Source of the DNA: Haloquadratum walsbyi J07HQW1
GTDB taxonomy: Archaea > Halobacteriota > Halobacteria > Halobacteriales > Haloferacaceae
Direction of reading: 5' to 3'
Length of the DNA stretch: 64,000 bases
Assembly (NCBI GenBank): GCA_000415965.1
Contig: KE356560.1
Location: 790,758-854,757, forward strand
The notes beneath the pieces were generated by a model. It was not told where the DNA came from. It saw only the letters and a program-made list of their open reading frames with translations, and did not search any database. This document shows positions 1 to 9,159 of the stretch, piece after piece. Positions within the stretch are counted from its first letter, which is position 1; each line of letters opens with the position of its first letter. The position numbers were made by a program, and so were the translations under genes.

Positions 1-329
1 GAATTAACTTTACACTGACAGACCGTCCGACGCCGTTCTTAGAGGCATTCGCGACCGATCCAAATCATGAACTTGTCACAACACTCATTGATACAATAAA
101 ACAGACAGGAGAGTCAACTCAACGACGATGTTTCACCGCGGCAACAGAGGCATCGTATTTTGCTCCCGCACCTGTTGTTGTATTCGGTCCTGGTGTTCTT
201 GCTGATGACACTGGAGCAGTCGCACATGCCGACCGAGAATATGTCACTGCGAGTTCGGTCATGAAGGCATCACGTGTCCTTACGGATGCAATCCAACGAC
301 TCATAGATACCAACAACACCCAGAGTTAG
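1..329 (+). CDS. M20-family metallopeptidase (DapE/ArgE-like), C-terminal part
   Basis: The reading frame is open from the window edge and ends at TAG 327-329. The visible ~108 residues carry the C-terminal signature of the M20 deacylase/peptidase family: an F-G-P-G-V-L run followed by A-H-A-D-R-E-Y, then a helix rich in V-M-K-A-S. This is the second metal-proximal loop of succinyl-diaminopimelate desuccinylase, acetylornithine deacetylase and LysK-type enzymes, which hydrolyse an amide bond on an amino-acid intermediate in the cytoplasm. The 5' part lies outside the window, so the substrate cannot be assigned. DapE is the commonest haloarchaeal annotation for this type. Confidence 0.75.
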   Translation, partial: INFTLTDRPTPFLEAFATDPNHELVTTLIDTIKQTGESTQRRCFTAATEASYFAPAPVVVFGPGVLADDTGAVAHADREYVTASSVMKASRVLTDAIQRLIDTNNTQS

Positions 330-423
330 ATCGTCGGGTGCGTCCGATGTTGTGGATGGAAAGCATGTCGTCAAAACGGAAATCCCCACTCCCACCCTCA
401 TCAGAGCTACGTCAGCGACTGAG

Positions 424-534
424 TAGGGTAGGGTAGGGCAGGGCAGGGCAGTTCACATGTCAATCGCGGATCGTACAACAGGTATTCATTTAAGCGATAC
501 TGACGCTAACCCTGATTCTGACTCTGACTCTGAT
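424..534. repeat. Two short tandem tracts in a spacer (5-mer and 6-mer units)
   Basis: Positions 424-450 are pentamers of the type AGGGT/AGGGC and 500-534 are hexamers of the type GACTCT/GATTCT. They lie in the 439-base spacer between the M20 gene and rnp3. No convincing gene is seen in this spacer: a short open frame starting at 542 overlaps the rnp3 start and is rejected. Confidence 0.7.
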
Positions 535-589
535 ATTAATATTGTCTACTACTTTCGAATCGTATCTGAATATCATTTTCTACATCATA

Positions 590-690
590 TCAGTCGGTGA
601 CACTCTGAGCAGCGTTTCTCTCTACCCACACTCAGAGTTATTACATCTGGAGCATTCGGTTGCGGGTTCCGCTGCAAGTTCGAAAAGTGG
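590..690 (+). repeat. Dispersed palindrome-containing repeat, copy A
   Basis: Shares the block CTGAGCAGCGTTTCTCTCT with copies at 8993-9120 (reverse) and 22731-22880. It continues with a CACACTCAGA stretch, a CATCTGGAGC stretch and a degenerate GGTTCCGCT end. It lies just upstream of the rnp3 promoter. No protein is encoded. Confidence 0.7.
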
Positions 691-720
691 AAATCAAATT
701 ACTACCAACCGACAACCACG

Positions 721-730
721 AAATATAAAA
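721..730 (+). promoter_or_regulatory. Likely TATA box of the rnp3 cluster
   Basis: AAATATAAAA lies 39-48 bases before the ATG at 769. That places transcription start about 15-20 bases ahead of the gene. Inferred from sequence and spacing only. Confidence 0.45.
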
Positions 731-768
731 ACGCAATTACCATATCCACGCAGTCCCTTCATCGCACT

Positions 769-1626
769 ATGTATGAAGCGGTTTATGTGTATCCTGATGG
801 GGATAGTACAGTCACTCGGTGTGCACATACCGCTGATCAATACGGTTATGACGGAATCGTCGTCCGTACTGTCGATGCTGATCCAGATTTTGATCAAATC
901 CGCACGGCTTTGAATAACGAATTCAACACCGGCTCATATACATGCACGCAGACAAATTCGACCTCTGGCGCAGAATCACAGCCTGAGTCAGATAATCAGC
1001 CACACACAGATACAACCGCTTCAGCGCTGCAATCTGCCGGTCCTTACTCAACAGTATCGGAGCCTGACATCGTCAATGGGGTCGAAATCGTCAGCGCTGA
1101 CCCACAGCATGCAAGTGGCGTTCTCGGGGATGAGCGTTCCAAACGAACAATCGTGGCTATCCGTGGCGGGACAAATAAATTAAATCGGTTCGCTGTTGAG
1201 CAACCACGCGTCGACGTGCTCACTCAGCCATTTGTTGGATCAGACAAATCTCGCATGGGAGATATTAATCATGTCTTAGTCAAGGCTGCTGTGCGAAATG
1301 AAGTTGCTGTTGAATTAAATCTTGGACCTGCCATCCGAGCGGACGGTGGACACCGAATCAAACATCTCAAGCGTCTCAATAAGCTTAAACGTCTCATTAC
1401 TCATTACGATGCACCATATGTTATGAGTGCGACCCCACGGTCACATCTTGAATTTCGCACGCCACGAGAACTTGCTGCGGTTGGTGCTGAAATCGGTCTC
1501 GGCGAAACATGGGTCTATAATGGATTTGCAATGTGGGATGAGATCATCACACGGAACCGACATCGACGCTCCGAGTCGTTCATAGCCCCTGGAGTTGAAC
1601 ATGGTCGATATGAAGAAGACACTTGA
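769..1626 (+). CDS. rnp3: Ribonuclease P protein component 3 (p30/Rpp30)
   Basis: 285 residues, PHP-like barrel protein of the archaeal RNase P holoenzyme, which trims the 5' leader from pre-tRNAs together with the RNA subunit. Recognised from the conserved core around residues 120-170 (G-V-L-G-D-E-R-S-K-R, then a G-G-T-N-K-L-N-R-F-A-V-E loop and V-D-V-L-T-Q-P) and the late L-K-R-L-N-K-L-K-R-L helix. A hydrophilic Thr/Ser-rich insertion near residues 62-90 makes it somewhat longer than usual. It opens a cluster with a methyltransferase, rnp2 and psmA, an order recognised from other haloarchaea. Its end overlaps the start of the methyltransferase gene. Confidence 0.9.
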   Translation: MYEAVYVYPDGDSTVTRCAHTADQYGYDGIVVRTVDADPDFDQIRTALNNEFNTGSYTCTQTNSTSGAESQPESDNQPHTDTTASALQSAGPYSTVSEPDIVNGVEIVSADPQHASGVLGDERSKRTIVAIRGGTNKLNRFAVEQPRVDVLTQPFVGSDKSRMGDINHVLVKAAVRNEVAVELNLGPAIRADGGHRIKHLKRLNKLKRLITHYDAPYVMSATPRSHLEFRTPRELAAVGAEIGLGETWVYNGFAMWDEIITRNRHRRSESFIAPGVEHGRYEEDT

Positions 1627-2218
1627 TGAGCATGCCGAACGATTTTCCGAGGCGGCATCGACGTACGATGATGAGCAGGATTCAGCAGCATATTGTATGT
1701 GTGTACGAGATGTTGTCACTCACGCTGCACCGACATCGCGCGACACTGTCCTTGATCTTGGCACTGGTACAGGGGCAATTGCATTTGAACTCACATCAAC
1801 AGCAGATCGTGTTATTGGTCGCGATATCAGCACCGGGATGCTTGAGCAGGCACAAACAAAAGCAAATGTAGAACATGTTGAAAATATCAGCTTTGCTGAG
1901 GGACGGTTTCGTGAACCAAATATTGATTCTGACACTGATATAGACATTATCACCTCAAACTTCGCGATGCACCACCTCTCAGATGATGAAAAACGTGATG
2001 CGATTGCGGTCATCTCAGCGCTTGAGCCTCGTCGGTTTGTTCTCGGTGACGTGATGTTCTTTGGATCGCCAAATCCCGAGGAGCCATTTTATGACCCATC
2101 TGTTGACGACCCAGCGACTGTCGGTACACTCGTTGATGCATTGACCGATGCTGGCTTTGCAATTACCGATGTCGAATTTGTCCATGAGCAAGCTGGTGTT
2201 CTCGTTGCCGAACAGTAA
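1601..2218 (+). CDS. Class I SAM-dependent methyltransferase
   Basis: About 205 residues with a Rossmann-fold methyltransferase core. Motif I reads V-L-D-L-G-T-G-T-G-A near residue 50, followed by an acidic loop (R-D-I-S-T-G-M-L) that should bind the ribose, and an I-I-T-S-N-F-A-M-H-H motif IV region near residue 120. The start at 1601 is chosen because GGAG sits at 1591-1594; a TTG at 1595 would add two residues. The gene overlaps the 3' end of rnp3 by 26 bases and lies between two RNase P protein genes, so it is co-expressed with them. The substrate is unknown; a tRNA-related role is only suggested by context. Confidence 0.85.
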   Translation: MVDMKKTLDEHAERFSEAASTYDDEQDSAAYCMCVRDVVTHAAPTSRDTVLDLGTGTGAIAFELTSTADRVIGRDISTGMLEQAQTKANVEHVENISFAEGRFREPNIDSDTDIDIITSNFAMHHLSDDEKRDAIAVISALEPRRFVLGDVMFFGSPNPEEPFYDPSVDDPATVGTLVDALTDAGFAITDVEFVHEQAGVLVAEQ

Positions 2219-2342
2219 TCATAACTCACTCATCAATTTGTGTTATCCAGACTGATCGATGAGCTTCAATCAGTGATATTGAGATGATACTAACACTGAG
2301 AATAATACTTATATTTATGCTCATGCCCATACCCGCATTCAG

Positions 2343-2906
2343 ATGAAACACCTTCCAAAACATCTGCGTCCGCGATGGCGATATCTTGCTGTTGCGATTG
2401 AGTCCTGGCCACACGCGAGTATCGACCGAGAGACATTCCAGCGTGAGCTGTGGTATGCAGCGCAGAATCTCTACGGTGATACACAAAGTGCACAGACTGA
2501 TCTTGCGGTATTTAATTTTGAGTTCGCAGGTGGTCGCGGGGAGACAATTATTCGAACGCGTCGTGGTGCTGAGTCTCATGCACGCACAGCAATTGCATGC
2601 ATCGATGAGATTGATAATCATGCTGTCGGGATTCGCGTTTTGGGCATCTCAGGGACTGTTCGAGCCTGTGAGGAAAGGTATTTTAACGGGCGGACCGGAT
2701 ATAAAGAAGAGAGCGACGTCGTGTTCGAGAACAAGTCGCGACCTGCTGTCATTTGTGGGTTATGCGTTGATGTTGCACAAAGCAATAGAAACGCCACTGG
2801 TAACACTAACACTGATACTGACACAGACACAGACAAAAACACAGGCGCTGACAGCAATCGCGACACAGATACGTTCACGGGGGCGACGAGACTCGATTTC
2901 GAGTGA
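2343..2906 (+). CDS. rnp2: Ribonuclease P protein component 2 (Pop5)
   Basis: 187 residues. The first ~150 match Pop5, the RNase P subunit that pairs with p30 to activate the catalytic RNA: it starts M-K-H-L-P-K-H-L-R-P-R-W-R-Y-L and has a late G-I-S-G-T-V-R-A-C-E-E-R-Y strand-helix. Residues ~150-187 are an Asn/Thr/Asp tail encoded by a near-perfect run of six-base units (about 2803-2838). Such a tail is not part of the Pop5 fold and probably arose by repeat expansion. It ends 4 bases before psmA, so the two are co-transcribed. Confidence 0.88.
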   Translation: MKHLPKHLRPRWRYLAVAIESWPHASIDRETFQRELWYAAQNLYGDTQSAQTDLAVFNFEFAGGRGETIIRTRRGAESHARTAIACIDEIDNHAVGIRVLGISGTVRACEERYFNGRTGYKEESDVVFENKSRPAVICGLCVDVAQSNRNATGNTNTDTDTDTDKNTGADSNRDTDTFTGATRLDFE

Positions 2907-2910
2907 TACT

Positions 2911-3663
2911 ATGCAGGGACAAGCCCAACAGCAGGCATACGACCGTGGAATCACAATCTTCTCACCTGATGGTCGTCTCTACCAAGTCGAATACGCACGT
3001 GAGGCGGTTAAACGTGGAACAGCAAGCGTTGGCATTCGAACACCTGACGGCATCGTGCTCGCCGCTGATAAGCGTTCACGCTCGCCGCTTATGGAACCGA
3101 CGAGTGTCGAGAAAATACATAAAACCGATGATCATGTAGGGATTGCATCTGCCGGTCATGTTGCTGATGCTCGTCAACTTATTGATTTTGCCCGTCGGCA
3201 GGCACAGGTTAATCGTCTTCGATATGGCGAACCAGTTGGTATTGAAACACTGACAAAAAACGTTACGGATAATATTCAACAATACACACAGGTTGGTGGG
3301 GCACGTCCGTTTGGAGTTGCACTACTTATTGGTGGTATTGAGGATGGGTCTCCACGACTTTATGAAACAGATCCGTCCGGGACCCCATATGAGTGGAAGG
3401 CTGTCTCAATTGGTGCCGACCGTAGTGATCTTCAAGAACATCTTGAGGAAAATTACACCGATGAATTGAGCCTTGATGAGGGGGTCGGTCTTGCACTACG
3501 CACGATTGCAATCTCGAATGATGATGAACTTACGGCTGCTGGTGTTGACGTTGCAACCGTTGCAACTGACACCGAAGAATTTAGTGAGTTAACGAATGAT
3601 GAGATCTCAGCTTATATCGCTGACAATGATCTTGAACCGGCTGAGGATACGGACAGCGAGTAA
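2911..3663 (+). CDS. psmA: 20S proteasome alpha subunit
   Basis: 250 residues. It forms the outer rings of the archaeal 20S proteasome and gates entry to the catalytic chamber. The N-terminal gate and H0 helix are clear: a Gln/Ala-rich start, then Y-D-R-G-I-T-I-F-S-P-D-G-R-L-Y-Q-V-E-Y-A-R-E-A, followed by K-R-G-T-A-S-V-G-I. The acidic C-terminal tail (D-L-E-P-A-E-D-T-D-S-E) is typical of haloarchaeal copies. The start at 2911 follows the rnp2 stop by 4 bases; a longer upstream open frame is only the rnp2 shadow. The ATPase partner PAN is encoded at 41886. Confidence 0.95.
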   Translation: MQGQAQQQAYDRGITIFSPDGRLYQVEYAREAVKRGTASVGIRTPDGIVLAADKRSRSPLMEPTSVEKIHKTDDHVGIASAGHVADARQLIDFARRQAQVNRLRYGEPVGIETLTKNVTDNIQQYTQVGGARPFGVALLIGGIEDGSPRLYETDPSGTPYEWKAVSIGADRSDLQEHLEENYTDELSLDEGVGLALRTIAISNDDELTAAGVDVATVATDTEEFSELTNDEISAYIADNDLEPAEDTDSE

Positions 3664-3896
3664 GCGCGACTATCAACATCACGAGTCATACCGTTAGTTC
3701 TGTGACGCTCAAATAAAGATGCGCAGTGATTATATTAAACCGATGATCGCAGATTCCGTCGTTTGAAACCGTGATAGGGATAATACGTTATTCTGGCTGA
3801 CTGATAGCACACACCAGTGCTGACGTGCGCTTGTGAGTGACCTCCTTGATCATTATCTGCGATATCGGATGTCACTCACCACACTGCATCAAGCGA

Positions 3897-4247
3897 TCAT
3901 TCATCATACGCTAAATTCATGAGCCACTGTGAAAAGGCATCGCTGTTTGCGTTGACCTCTTCTTCGCCAATAAATGGTGAGAGCATATCGCCTGCCATCA
4001 GCATTGAAAAATCAAGTTCCCGAGCGGCTGGCTCGAGATGATATGTGTTATGTCCGTTGTACACCGTCTCTTCACGTTCGATAAATCCTAACGTCGCGAG
4101 TCGGTCTGCAATGCGACTTCCTTTCCGTGATGAAATATCAAGTTCTTTCCAGAAATCACTTTGATGAATGCCGTTTGTCTCTCGAATAAGTTCGAGACCT
4201 TTGAGTTCATCCTCTGAAAGATCCGCCTCAGCGGGCTCAGCGCTCAT
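3897..4247 (-). CDS. Helix-turn-helix (MarR-like) transcriptional regulator
   Basis: 116 residues. The segment from about residue 13 to 65 is a winged-helix DNA-binding domain (L-S-E-D-E-L-K-G-L-E-L-I, then G-I-H-Q-S-D-F-W-K-E-L as the positioning helix and S-S-R-K-G-S-R-I-A-D-R-L as recognition helix, then F-I-E-R-E-E as the wing). The C-terminal half is acidic and may mediate dimerisation. No adjacent gene on the same strand suggests a target. The 233-base spacer before it (3664-3896) shows no further gene. Specific function unknown. Confidence 0.7.
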   Translation of the reverse strand: MSAEPAEADLSEDELKGLELIRETNGIHQSDFWKELDISSRKGSRIADRLATLGFIEREETVYNGHNTYHLEPAARELDFSMLMAGDMLSPFIGEEEVNANSDAFSQWLMNLAYDE

Positions 4248-4369
4248 ATTTTATATATTTATTGCAAGTCTGTTAAACCTGACGAGCGCAGATACGGTCC
4301 TGATACCTGACGGACAAATCAAGAGATATCGACCGAAGCCCTCACATTGACTGCGCACAAACATCAAAT

Positions 4370-4489
4370 ATGAGTGATATTATACGGTGTCAATCTTGTG
4401 ATAGTGTAGTCGAATACGACTCGGATACTTATTGGGCGAGTTGCTCAGAGTGTGGATGGCGAACGCCAATTAATGCTGGCGCGTGCTAA
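4370..4489 (+). CDS. Small zinc-ribbon protein (39 aa)
   Basis: A 39-residue frame from ATG 4370 to TAA 4487-4489. It has two C-x-x-C pairs, C7/C10 and C25/C28 with G29-W30 after the second, the geometry of a single zinc ribbon. Haloarchaea are known to encode many zinc-finger micro-proteins below 70 residues, some with roles in biofilm or stress behaviour, but no specific role can be assigned here. It is divergent from the regulator at 3897-4247. The cysteine spacing and complete start/stop support a real gene despite the short length. Confidence 0.65.
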   Translation: MSDIIRCQSCDSVVEYDSDTYWASCSECGWRTPINAGAC

Positions 4490-4749
4490 CATCAGATGAT
4501 CCTCTATGGTCGCGTCAATATGTCAGTTATTACCACTGACCGACAGTCTCGATAATACATAGAGCCCAAATACTGTAATTACCGGTGGTTTTGCGACATC
4601 TTCTCTGGTTCTGTCGATATTCACCTGACTTGACATCAAGTTATTCGTCTCGGTAGAATCAATCCTGGAGTAACACCGAGTTTCCCGTTTCGGATAACAG
4701 CAATTGAAACACGGCTATTTTATTAGTAGTTGCACACGCGGCGATTCGA

Positions 4750-5215
4750 TTCAGCAACCCCTGCCGAGAATTAGCCGCGAGGTGATTCACCCCTCTGGGT
4801 CGTCTTCAATGTCAATGATCTGCATCAGCTCTCCAGCAGTCAGTTGGTTCTCCTCACTCAGGGCTTCACCCGTCCCCGTCCGGCTTCCTCGGCACCGAGG
4901 ATGGTTGTCACCGTCCAGATAGTGAACAGCTGAGCCGCGACGGCGCCGGTCAGTTCGGGACGTTCCTCAAAGAACACAGTTACTCAGGCATCCGCTCGTC
5001 CCTCGGAAGCGGTCTGCCCGACGTTGAGGTATCTGAGGACTTCTTGGTCCAGCGGGTCAGTTCACACTTCCGAAACGGCTTCGGTGAACTGCGGCTGGAG
5101 CCCCTCGACGAACAGTCTCACAACTCAGAGAAGGACCGACTCACCGACCACCAATGCAACATCAAAATCAGAATCAGGACGAATCGGGCGAGAAAAACAC
5201 AGTGCTGTGGCTGAA
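4750..5215 (+). pseudogene. GC-rich relic of an unrecognised gene (relic 1)
   Basis: This stretch is clearly richer in G+C than its surroundings. One frame, ending at TGA 5213-5215, reads Q-F-G-T-F-L-K-E-H-S-Y-S-G-I-R, then S-S-H-F-R-N-G-F-G-E-L-R-L and D-E-Q-S-H-N-S-E. The same protein segments occur on the minus strand at 24093-24960, so both derive from one gene family. The upstream part has no continuous frame, so this is a decayed 3' fragment. The glycine-rich S-H-F-R-N-G-F-G run is superficially like RAMP-type loops, but I do not recognise the family. Flanks 4490-4750 and 5216-5463 show no gene. Confidence 0.5.
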
Positions 5216-5463
5216 TAAAAAATCGGATTACCAACAACTGTTATTCACTGACGGCTGTGTGAGCAACTGTTCGACGCTTTTTTATTCACGATTTGTCGTA
5301 AGTAAATCTTGAACGACGGATCAAGAGATTACAGCATCAGCAACTGTGAAAACAGTGCAACAGTGAAAGCGTTCATGCGAGGGCGTCAATGCTGACGCAT
5401 CACCCAAGCACATGTGTGTTTTATTCTTCGAGTTTTTCTCCAGTCGTTCGGTTACTTCTGACA

Positions 5464-6312
5464 TCATACTGTCGGCGAATCGTTTTCGCTTTGGAGGGTC
5501 GCTTCAATATGTTCGAACATCGTCGTGCATGGAGGACCATCAGCGTAGTAGTAACTACCCTTTTGATCGGTATGTAGTGTGATCAACGACCCAGAGACGG
5601 TCCCGAATGACTGTGATTCATTATGTACACAAACTCCGAACTCGTGATCACGAAGAGTATCTGCAGCCTGAGAACGCCATTCACCAGCAGTGACTGCTGT
5701 GTGAGCGTGCTCACTCAATTGATTGCGGATTCGCCGGGCATTTTCTGTTTGTGCTGTTACAGCGGCTGCATCACGGTCCGTATCTTCAGGATTCATATGT
5801 GTGTCATCCATGCCGACGTTGACGATGACGTGGACCCCTGGGTCAATCTGCGTTGTCTGCAATGTGCCGTCCCACTCAAACATAATTGCCATTGGATTAC
5901 GGTCATCGCTCCATCCAACATCAGCAATGAGCAAATTAAATCCATTGTACGTGTATCTATCAACAGCATTCTCGACAGCTGTTTTCGGGTTAGTTGGACC
6001 ACGCTCAGTGAGTAAATCGACAACGAGTTGTCCCCGAGACCGACGCTCATCATCAGTCGTGTCATCATCAGCGTTTGCGTGCGATGATACCGATGCCCAC
6101 CGATTTGTCAGTCCAACAAAACGACCGGCAGCGTTATATCCCATCCATGTTCCACCAGCACGACGGTCTTGAGGTGCTAATACTGCTGGATGGTGAGTAT
6201 CGTCCATGACAGACGGGGGATCTGATGGTCGATCATATGACTCATCACGATTGGCAGCAACAACCAGTGGCACGTCCGTAAATAAGCGCCATGCGAACGT
6301 CAGCGTACACAC
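5464..6312 (-). CDS. NRDE/TANGO2-family protein (DUF833)
   Basis: About 282 residues. It begins M-C-T-L-T-F-A-W and carries the family-naming N-R-D-E motif near residue 24 and a G-G-T-W-M-G loop near residue 55, both typical of the TANGO2/NRDE family, thought to be Ntn-hydrolase-like with a catalytic Cys2. The GTG at 6312 is preferred because it places Cys at position 2 as in homologues; an ATG at 6327 would add five residues. Human TANGO2 is linked to haem or lipid handling; the archaeal role is unknown. No operon partner is evident. Confidence 0.85.
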   Translation of the reverse strand: MCTLTFAWRLFTDVPLVVAANRDESYDRPSDPPSVMDDTHHPAVLAPQDRRAGGTWMGYNAAGRFVGLTNRWASVSSHANADDDTTDDERRSRGQLVVDLLTERGPTNPKTAVENAVDRYTYNGFNLLIADVGWSDDRNPMAIMFEWDGTLQTTQIDPGVHVIVNVGMDDTHMNPEDTDRDAAAVTAQTENARRIRNQLSEHAHTAVTAGEWRSQAADTLRDHEFGVCVHNESQSFGTVSGSLITLHTDQKGSYYYADGPPCTTMFEHIEATLQSENDSPTV

Positions 6313-6392
6313 ATCTATTAGTATCATCCCCTCAGTGATAATGCTCGCGCTCTGTTATTATCGTTCTAAACACGATGATATCTCGAGTATCT

Positions 6393-6437
6393 CGTTTGTG
6401 TTCGTTTCTGTCTGTGTTGGTGTTGGTGTCGGTGTCT
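6393..6437. repeat. Degenerate TGTTGG/TGTCGG hexamer tract
   Basis: A run of six-base units in the spacer upstream of the coiled winged-helix gene at 6732. The spacer 6313-6731 holds no other supported gene, although an in-frame upstream ATG at 6587 exists. Confidence 0.6.
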
Positions 6438-6731
6438 CGATATCAAAGAATTGAGTGTGTGCTACGGGGGGCTATCAAACATCACGCCACCAGATATCAT
6501 TGATATTTCAGGGTCTGACTGAATATCTGATATATGATAGTTATGTGATTCTCAAGACGAAACTTGCTCGTCAGTGTGGAGAGGATGTCAAATCAAGATA
6601 ACAAGTTTATTGATTCCTGTCCGGAAGAAATCCATACAATTAAGATATATACGGCGCATATAGAATATATTGTTCATATAACCACCGAGAGGACAACACT
6701 TAAATCTCGCCCAGACGAGTTAACAGGTGAC

Positions 6732-7037
6732 ATGATAGATAGACTTGAGAAAGAGGTAGATATGTTGGAACGTCACTTACAGGTTCTCAGGATGGTTATC
6801 GACAGCGAGCCTATCGGTATCGTCAAGATGTCGAATGAGACTGGCTATCCACATCATAAGGTTCGATACTCTCTCCGTGTTCTTGAAGAGGAAAACCTCA
6901 TTGAACCATCCAGTCAGGGTGCGATTACGACCGAGCAAACACATGAATTCGTTGATGAACTTGATGAGAAACTCAACGACATCGTCGGCAAGCTTGATGA
7001 GATGAAAATTGAGGAGACGGTTGAGGTCGAAGGGTAA
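6732..7037 (+). CDS. Conserved haloarchaeal coiled winged-helix protein
   Basis: 101 residues from ATG 6732, chosen because GGTGA lies directly upstream and because homologues recalled from other haloarchaea start with this M-I-D-R-L-E-K-E-V segment; an in-frame ATG at 6587 would add 48 residues. It has an N-terminal helix (L-E-K-E-V-D-M-L-E-R-H-L), a winged-helix-like core with S-N-E-T-G-Y-P-H-H-K-V-R-Y-S-L-R-V-L-E-E-E-N-L-I, and a C-terminal coiled coil. This is probably a DNA-binding regulator. A TATA-like ACTTAAAT lies about 30 bases upstream. The target is unknown. Confidence 0.75.
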   Translation: MIDRLEKEVDMLERHLQVLRMVIDSEPIGIVKMSNETGYPHHKVRYSLRVLEEENLIEPSSQGAITTEQTHEFVDELDEKLNDIVGKLDEMKIEETVEVEG

Positions 7038-7254
7038 TCTTCTGTCGAAGTTATCTGATAATTTTAACTTTCTGTGAGTGATCCGGAGTCAGCTATCAAT
7101 CTTGATACAGACAAAATGGCTGGATTAATCCTCCGTGATCGTGAGATACTATACAGACAACACAAGGCGACTGCCATAGGACTTTGATTTGACCCCCAGT
7201 GTTGCGACTGGACTGGAGCAAATTGCTTGATGCTCTGAGAACCCCATCGGTAAT

Positions 7255-8628
7255 TCAGTATTTTACGTCTGCTCCTGTCACGTCGTATATCTGATCCATG
7301 ATATCATCACGTGCGGACTTCCAACCATCAAGTGCTTCTGGCCGACTTGGATACCGTTCATACTGTCCCATGAGATCATCCGCAAGATTCTTTGTTCGAT
7401 AAAAATTCAGGATTTGCCCCCAGTGACCGTATGAGTTCTTGATTGTCTTCAGAATCAATAGCGGACTGAACGAGGTTGTTCCTGAGTATAGCGCTTCAGC
7501 TAATTTCTCACCGGGAAGTGATGCTAACAGTCCCATGAGGTCATCAACGTCGATGGCGGTTGAAAGCACGTTATACACATCTAGTCCGGCAAATCGGGTT
7601 CCGAAGTCTCCCATCACACGCTCGTTATATTCCCATAGTGATTCCTCGCTTACATCACCCTCAGAAATAGCCGTAACTGCCTGTTGTCCGGCATACATCC
7701 CAGCAAAAGCTGCCCCAGCAATGCCACCCCCTGTTGTCGGATTTACATGTCCGGCAGCGTCACCAGCAGCGATAAACCCAGGAGCAACAGCAGAATCATA
7801 AGGACGTCGGGTTGGAAGAGAGGCACCGAGTTTATCCTTGACAGTCGCATTATCGAATTCTGAGCGTTTTCTGAGGTCGCGTGCAAGATCATCAACTAGA
7901 TTCATTGGTTCCTCGCTCATCTGAAACCCAAGTCCAGCATTAATTGTGGTTTCAGTCCGTGGGAAATACCATAGATAACCAGCCGCTCGTTCAGTCGGTT
8001 TAAACACTAATGCATCGTCCCACTCAACAGGTTCTTCGACCTCAACAATCTCGCGATATGCTGAACAGAACTGTGAGTATGAGACATTCGTATCGAATGT
8101 TGTGTCACTGAAATCAGCCTTATCCTGCAGAATCGATAATGCACCCGCTCCATCAATCACAATATCAGCGTTGTACTCGACAACACCGCTGTCAGTTGTT
8201 GCTTTCACGCCGACAACAGTCCCACTATCGTTCTGTATCACATCCTGAACGACAGTATTATATTGAAACGTCGTTCCAGTTGTCTCTGCGCCTTCGATCA
8301 GTCGCTTCCCGTACTCAAGACGGTCAATCACAGCAAGTTCACCCGGAACGGGGATTTCAAGAACCGTCTCCTCTTGTGGGATTTCAAACCGACCGTGATC
8401 GACACCCGTATTGGTAAATGCCGAGTCGAGTTGTGATTTTGGAATCGCTTCAGGGAACTTATCTGCACCTTTTAATGCGTCACCACAGGCAATATGACCT
8501 GCCTCTGCAGCAGTCTTTCGCTCAAGAATAATAACATCAAGTCCAGCATCAGCAGCCGTCGCTGCAGCATAACATCCGGCTGTCCCTGCCCCAACAATGA
8601 CGATATCATGCTCCTGGGAAGCACTCAT
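7255..8628 (-). CDS. Geranylgeranyl reductase family flavoprotein
   Basis: About 457 residues. It has an N-terminal FAD-binding Rossmann motif (D-I-V-I-V-G-A-G-T-A-G-C), the C-G-D-A segment near residue 50, and the late G-D-A-A-G-H-V-N-P-T-T-G-G-G-I motif that binds the FAD ribityl/pyrophosphate. The family saturates geranylgeranyl chains, in archaea mainly those of membrane ether lipids such as digeranylgeranylglycerophospholipid; some members act on quinones or other prenyl compounds. The start at 8628 (M-S-A-S-Q) is preferred, with an alternative ATG at 8643. A closely similar but frameshifted paralogue lies at 25331-26697, so at least this copy is intact. Confidence 0.88.
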   Translation of the reverse strand: MSASQEHDIVIVGAGTAGCYAAATAADAGLDVIILERKTAAEAGHIACGDALKGADKFPEAIPKSQLDSAFTNTGVDHGRFEIPQEETVLEIPVPGELAVIDRLEYGKRLIEGAETTGTTFQYNTVVQDVIQNDSGTVVGVKATTDSGVVEYNADIVIDGAGALSILQDKADFSDTTFDTNVSYSQFCSAYREIVEVEEPVEWDDALVFKPTERAAGYLWYFPRTETTINAGLGFQMSEEPMNLVDDLARDLRKRSEFDNATVKDKLGASLPTRRPYDSAVAPGFIAAGDAAGHVNPTTGGGIAGAAFAGMYAGQQAVTAISEGDVSEESLWEYNERVMGDFGTRFAGLDVYNVLSTAIDVDDLMGLLASLPGEKLAEALYSGTTSFSPLLILKTIKNSYGHWGQILNFYRTKNLADDLMGQYERYPSRPEALDGWKSARDDIMDQIYDVTGADVKY

Positions 8629-8992
8629 ACCTGTTGGTCTCATGCCCGCGGTCAAAACTCTTTGTTGTTATAATCAAATACCCAATATCGTGTGAAGTCC
8701 CTTGGGGTCACATCAGCATCAACATCAACATCAAAGCCCCGGAGGCACTCGCCTTGATATCTATAGATTACTGATACCGACAATGACAGTGACTATTTAT
8801 GACATTTATGCATATCTCAAGATATCACACGGACGAAACCCGAAAGCTAATGTATTCGAATCTCGGGCGTCCGTCCGATAGTCCATCCATGTATTTAGAT
8901 GGTTACTTTTAGTCATATGAATACAGTGGATATGATAATTTGTGTTTTCAACTGTGATGGTGTTTCTCGATAACAGCTGTTGGGACTATGAG

Positions 8993-9120
8993 TATCGGTA
9001 CTCGAAACAAAAGGGAACGTGCGATCGGGCGTTTCAGATGAAATAGGTGTGAATGTGAGTGTAAGTCTGGGTGTGGATTTAGAGAGAAACGCTGCTCAAA
9101 GTACCACCGACTGATATGAG
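8993..9120 (-). repeat. Dispersed palindrome-containing repeat, copy B
   Basis: Read on the minus strand it has CAGTCGGTGG, then TTTGAGCAGCGTTTCTCTCT, a CACACCC stretch, TTCATCTGAAACGCCC, GCACGTTCCC and TTTTGTTTCGAGTACCGATAC. The first half matches copies A and C and the last part matches copies D and E, linking the five. It occupies the 531-base spacer 8629-9159, in which no gene is seen. Confidence 0.75.
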
Positions 9121-9159
9121 CCAGTCTGTCTGAGCACCAATGTGATACTATTCGTTCAG

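Noticed and set aside
542-913. 123-codon open frame before rnp3
   Set aside because: It runs through the dispersed repeat, overlaps the start of rnp3 in another frame and has no recognisable protein features.
6581-6595. GAGGATGTCAA resembling a TnpB element right end
   Set aside because: No preceding GATTCCT or hairpin is present, so it is probably chance.
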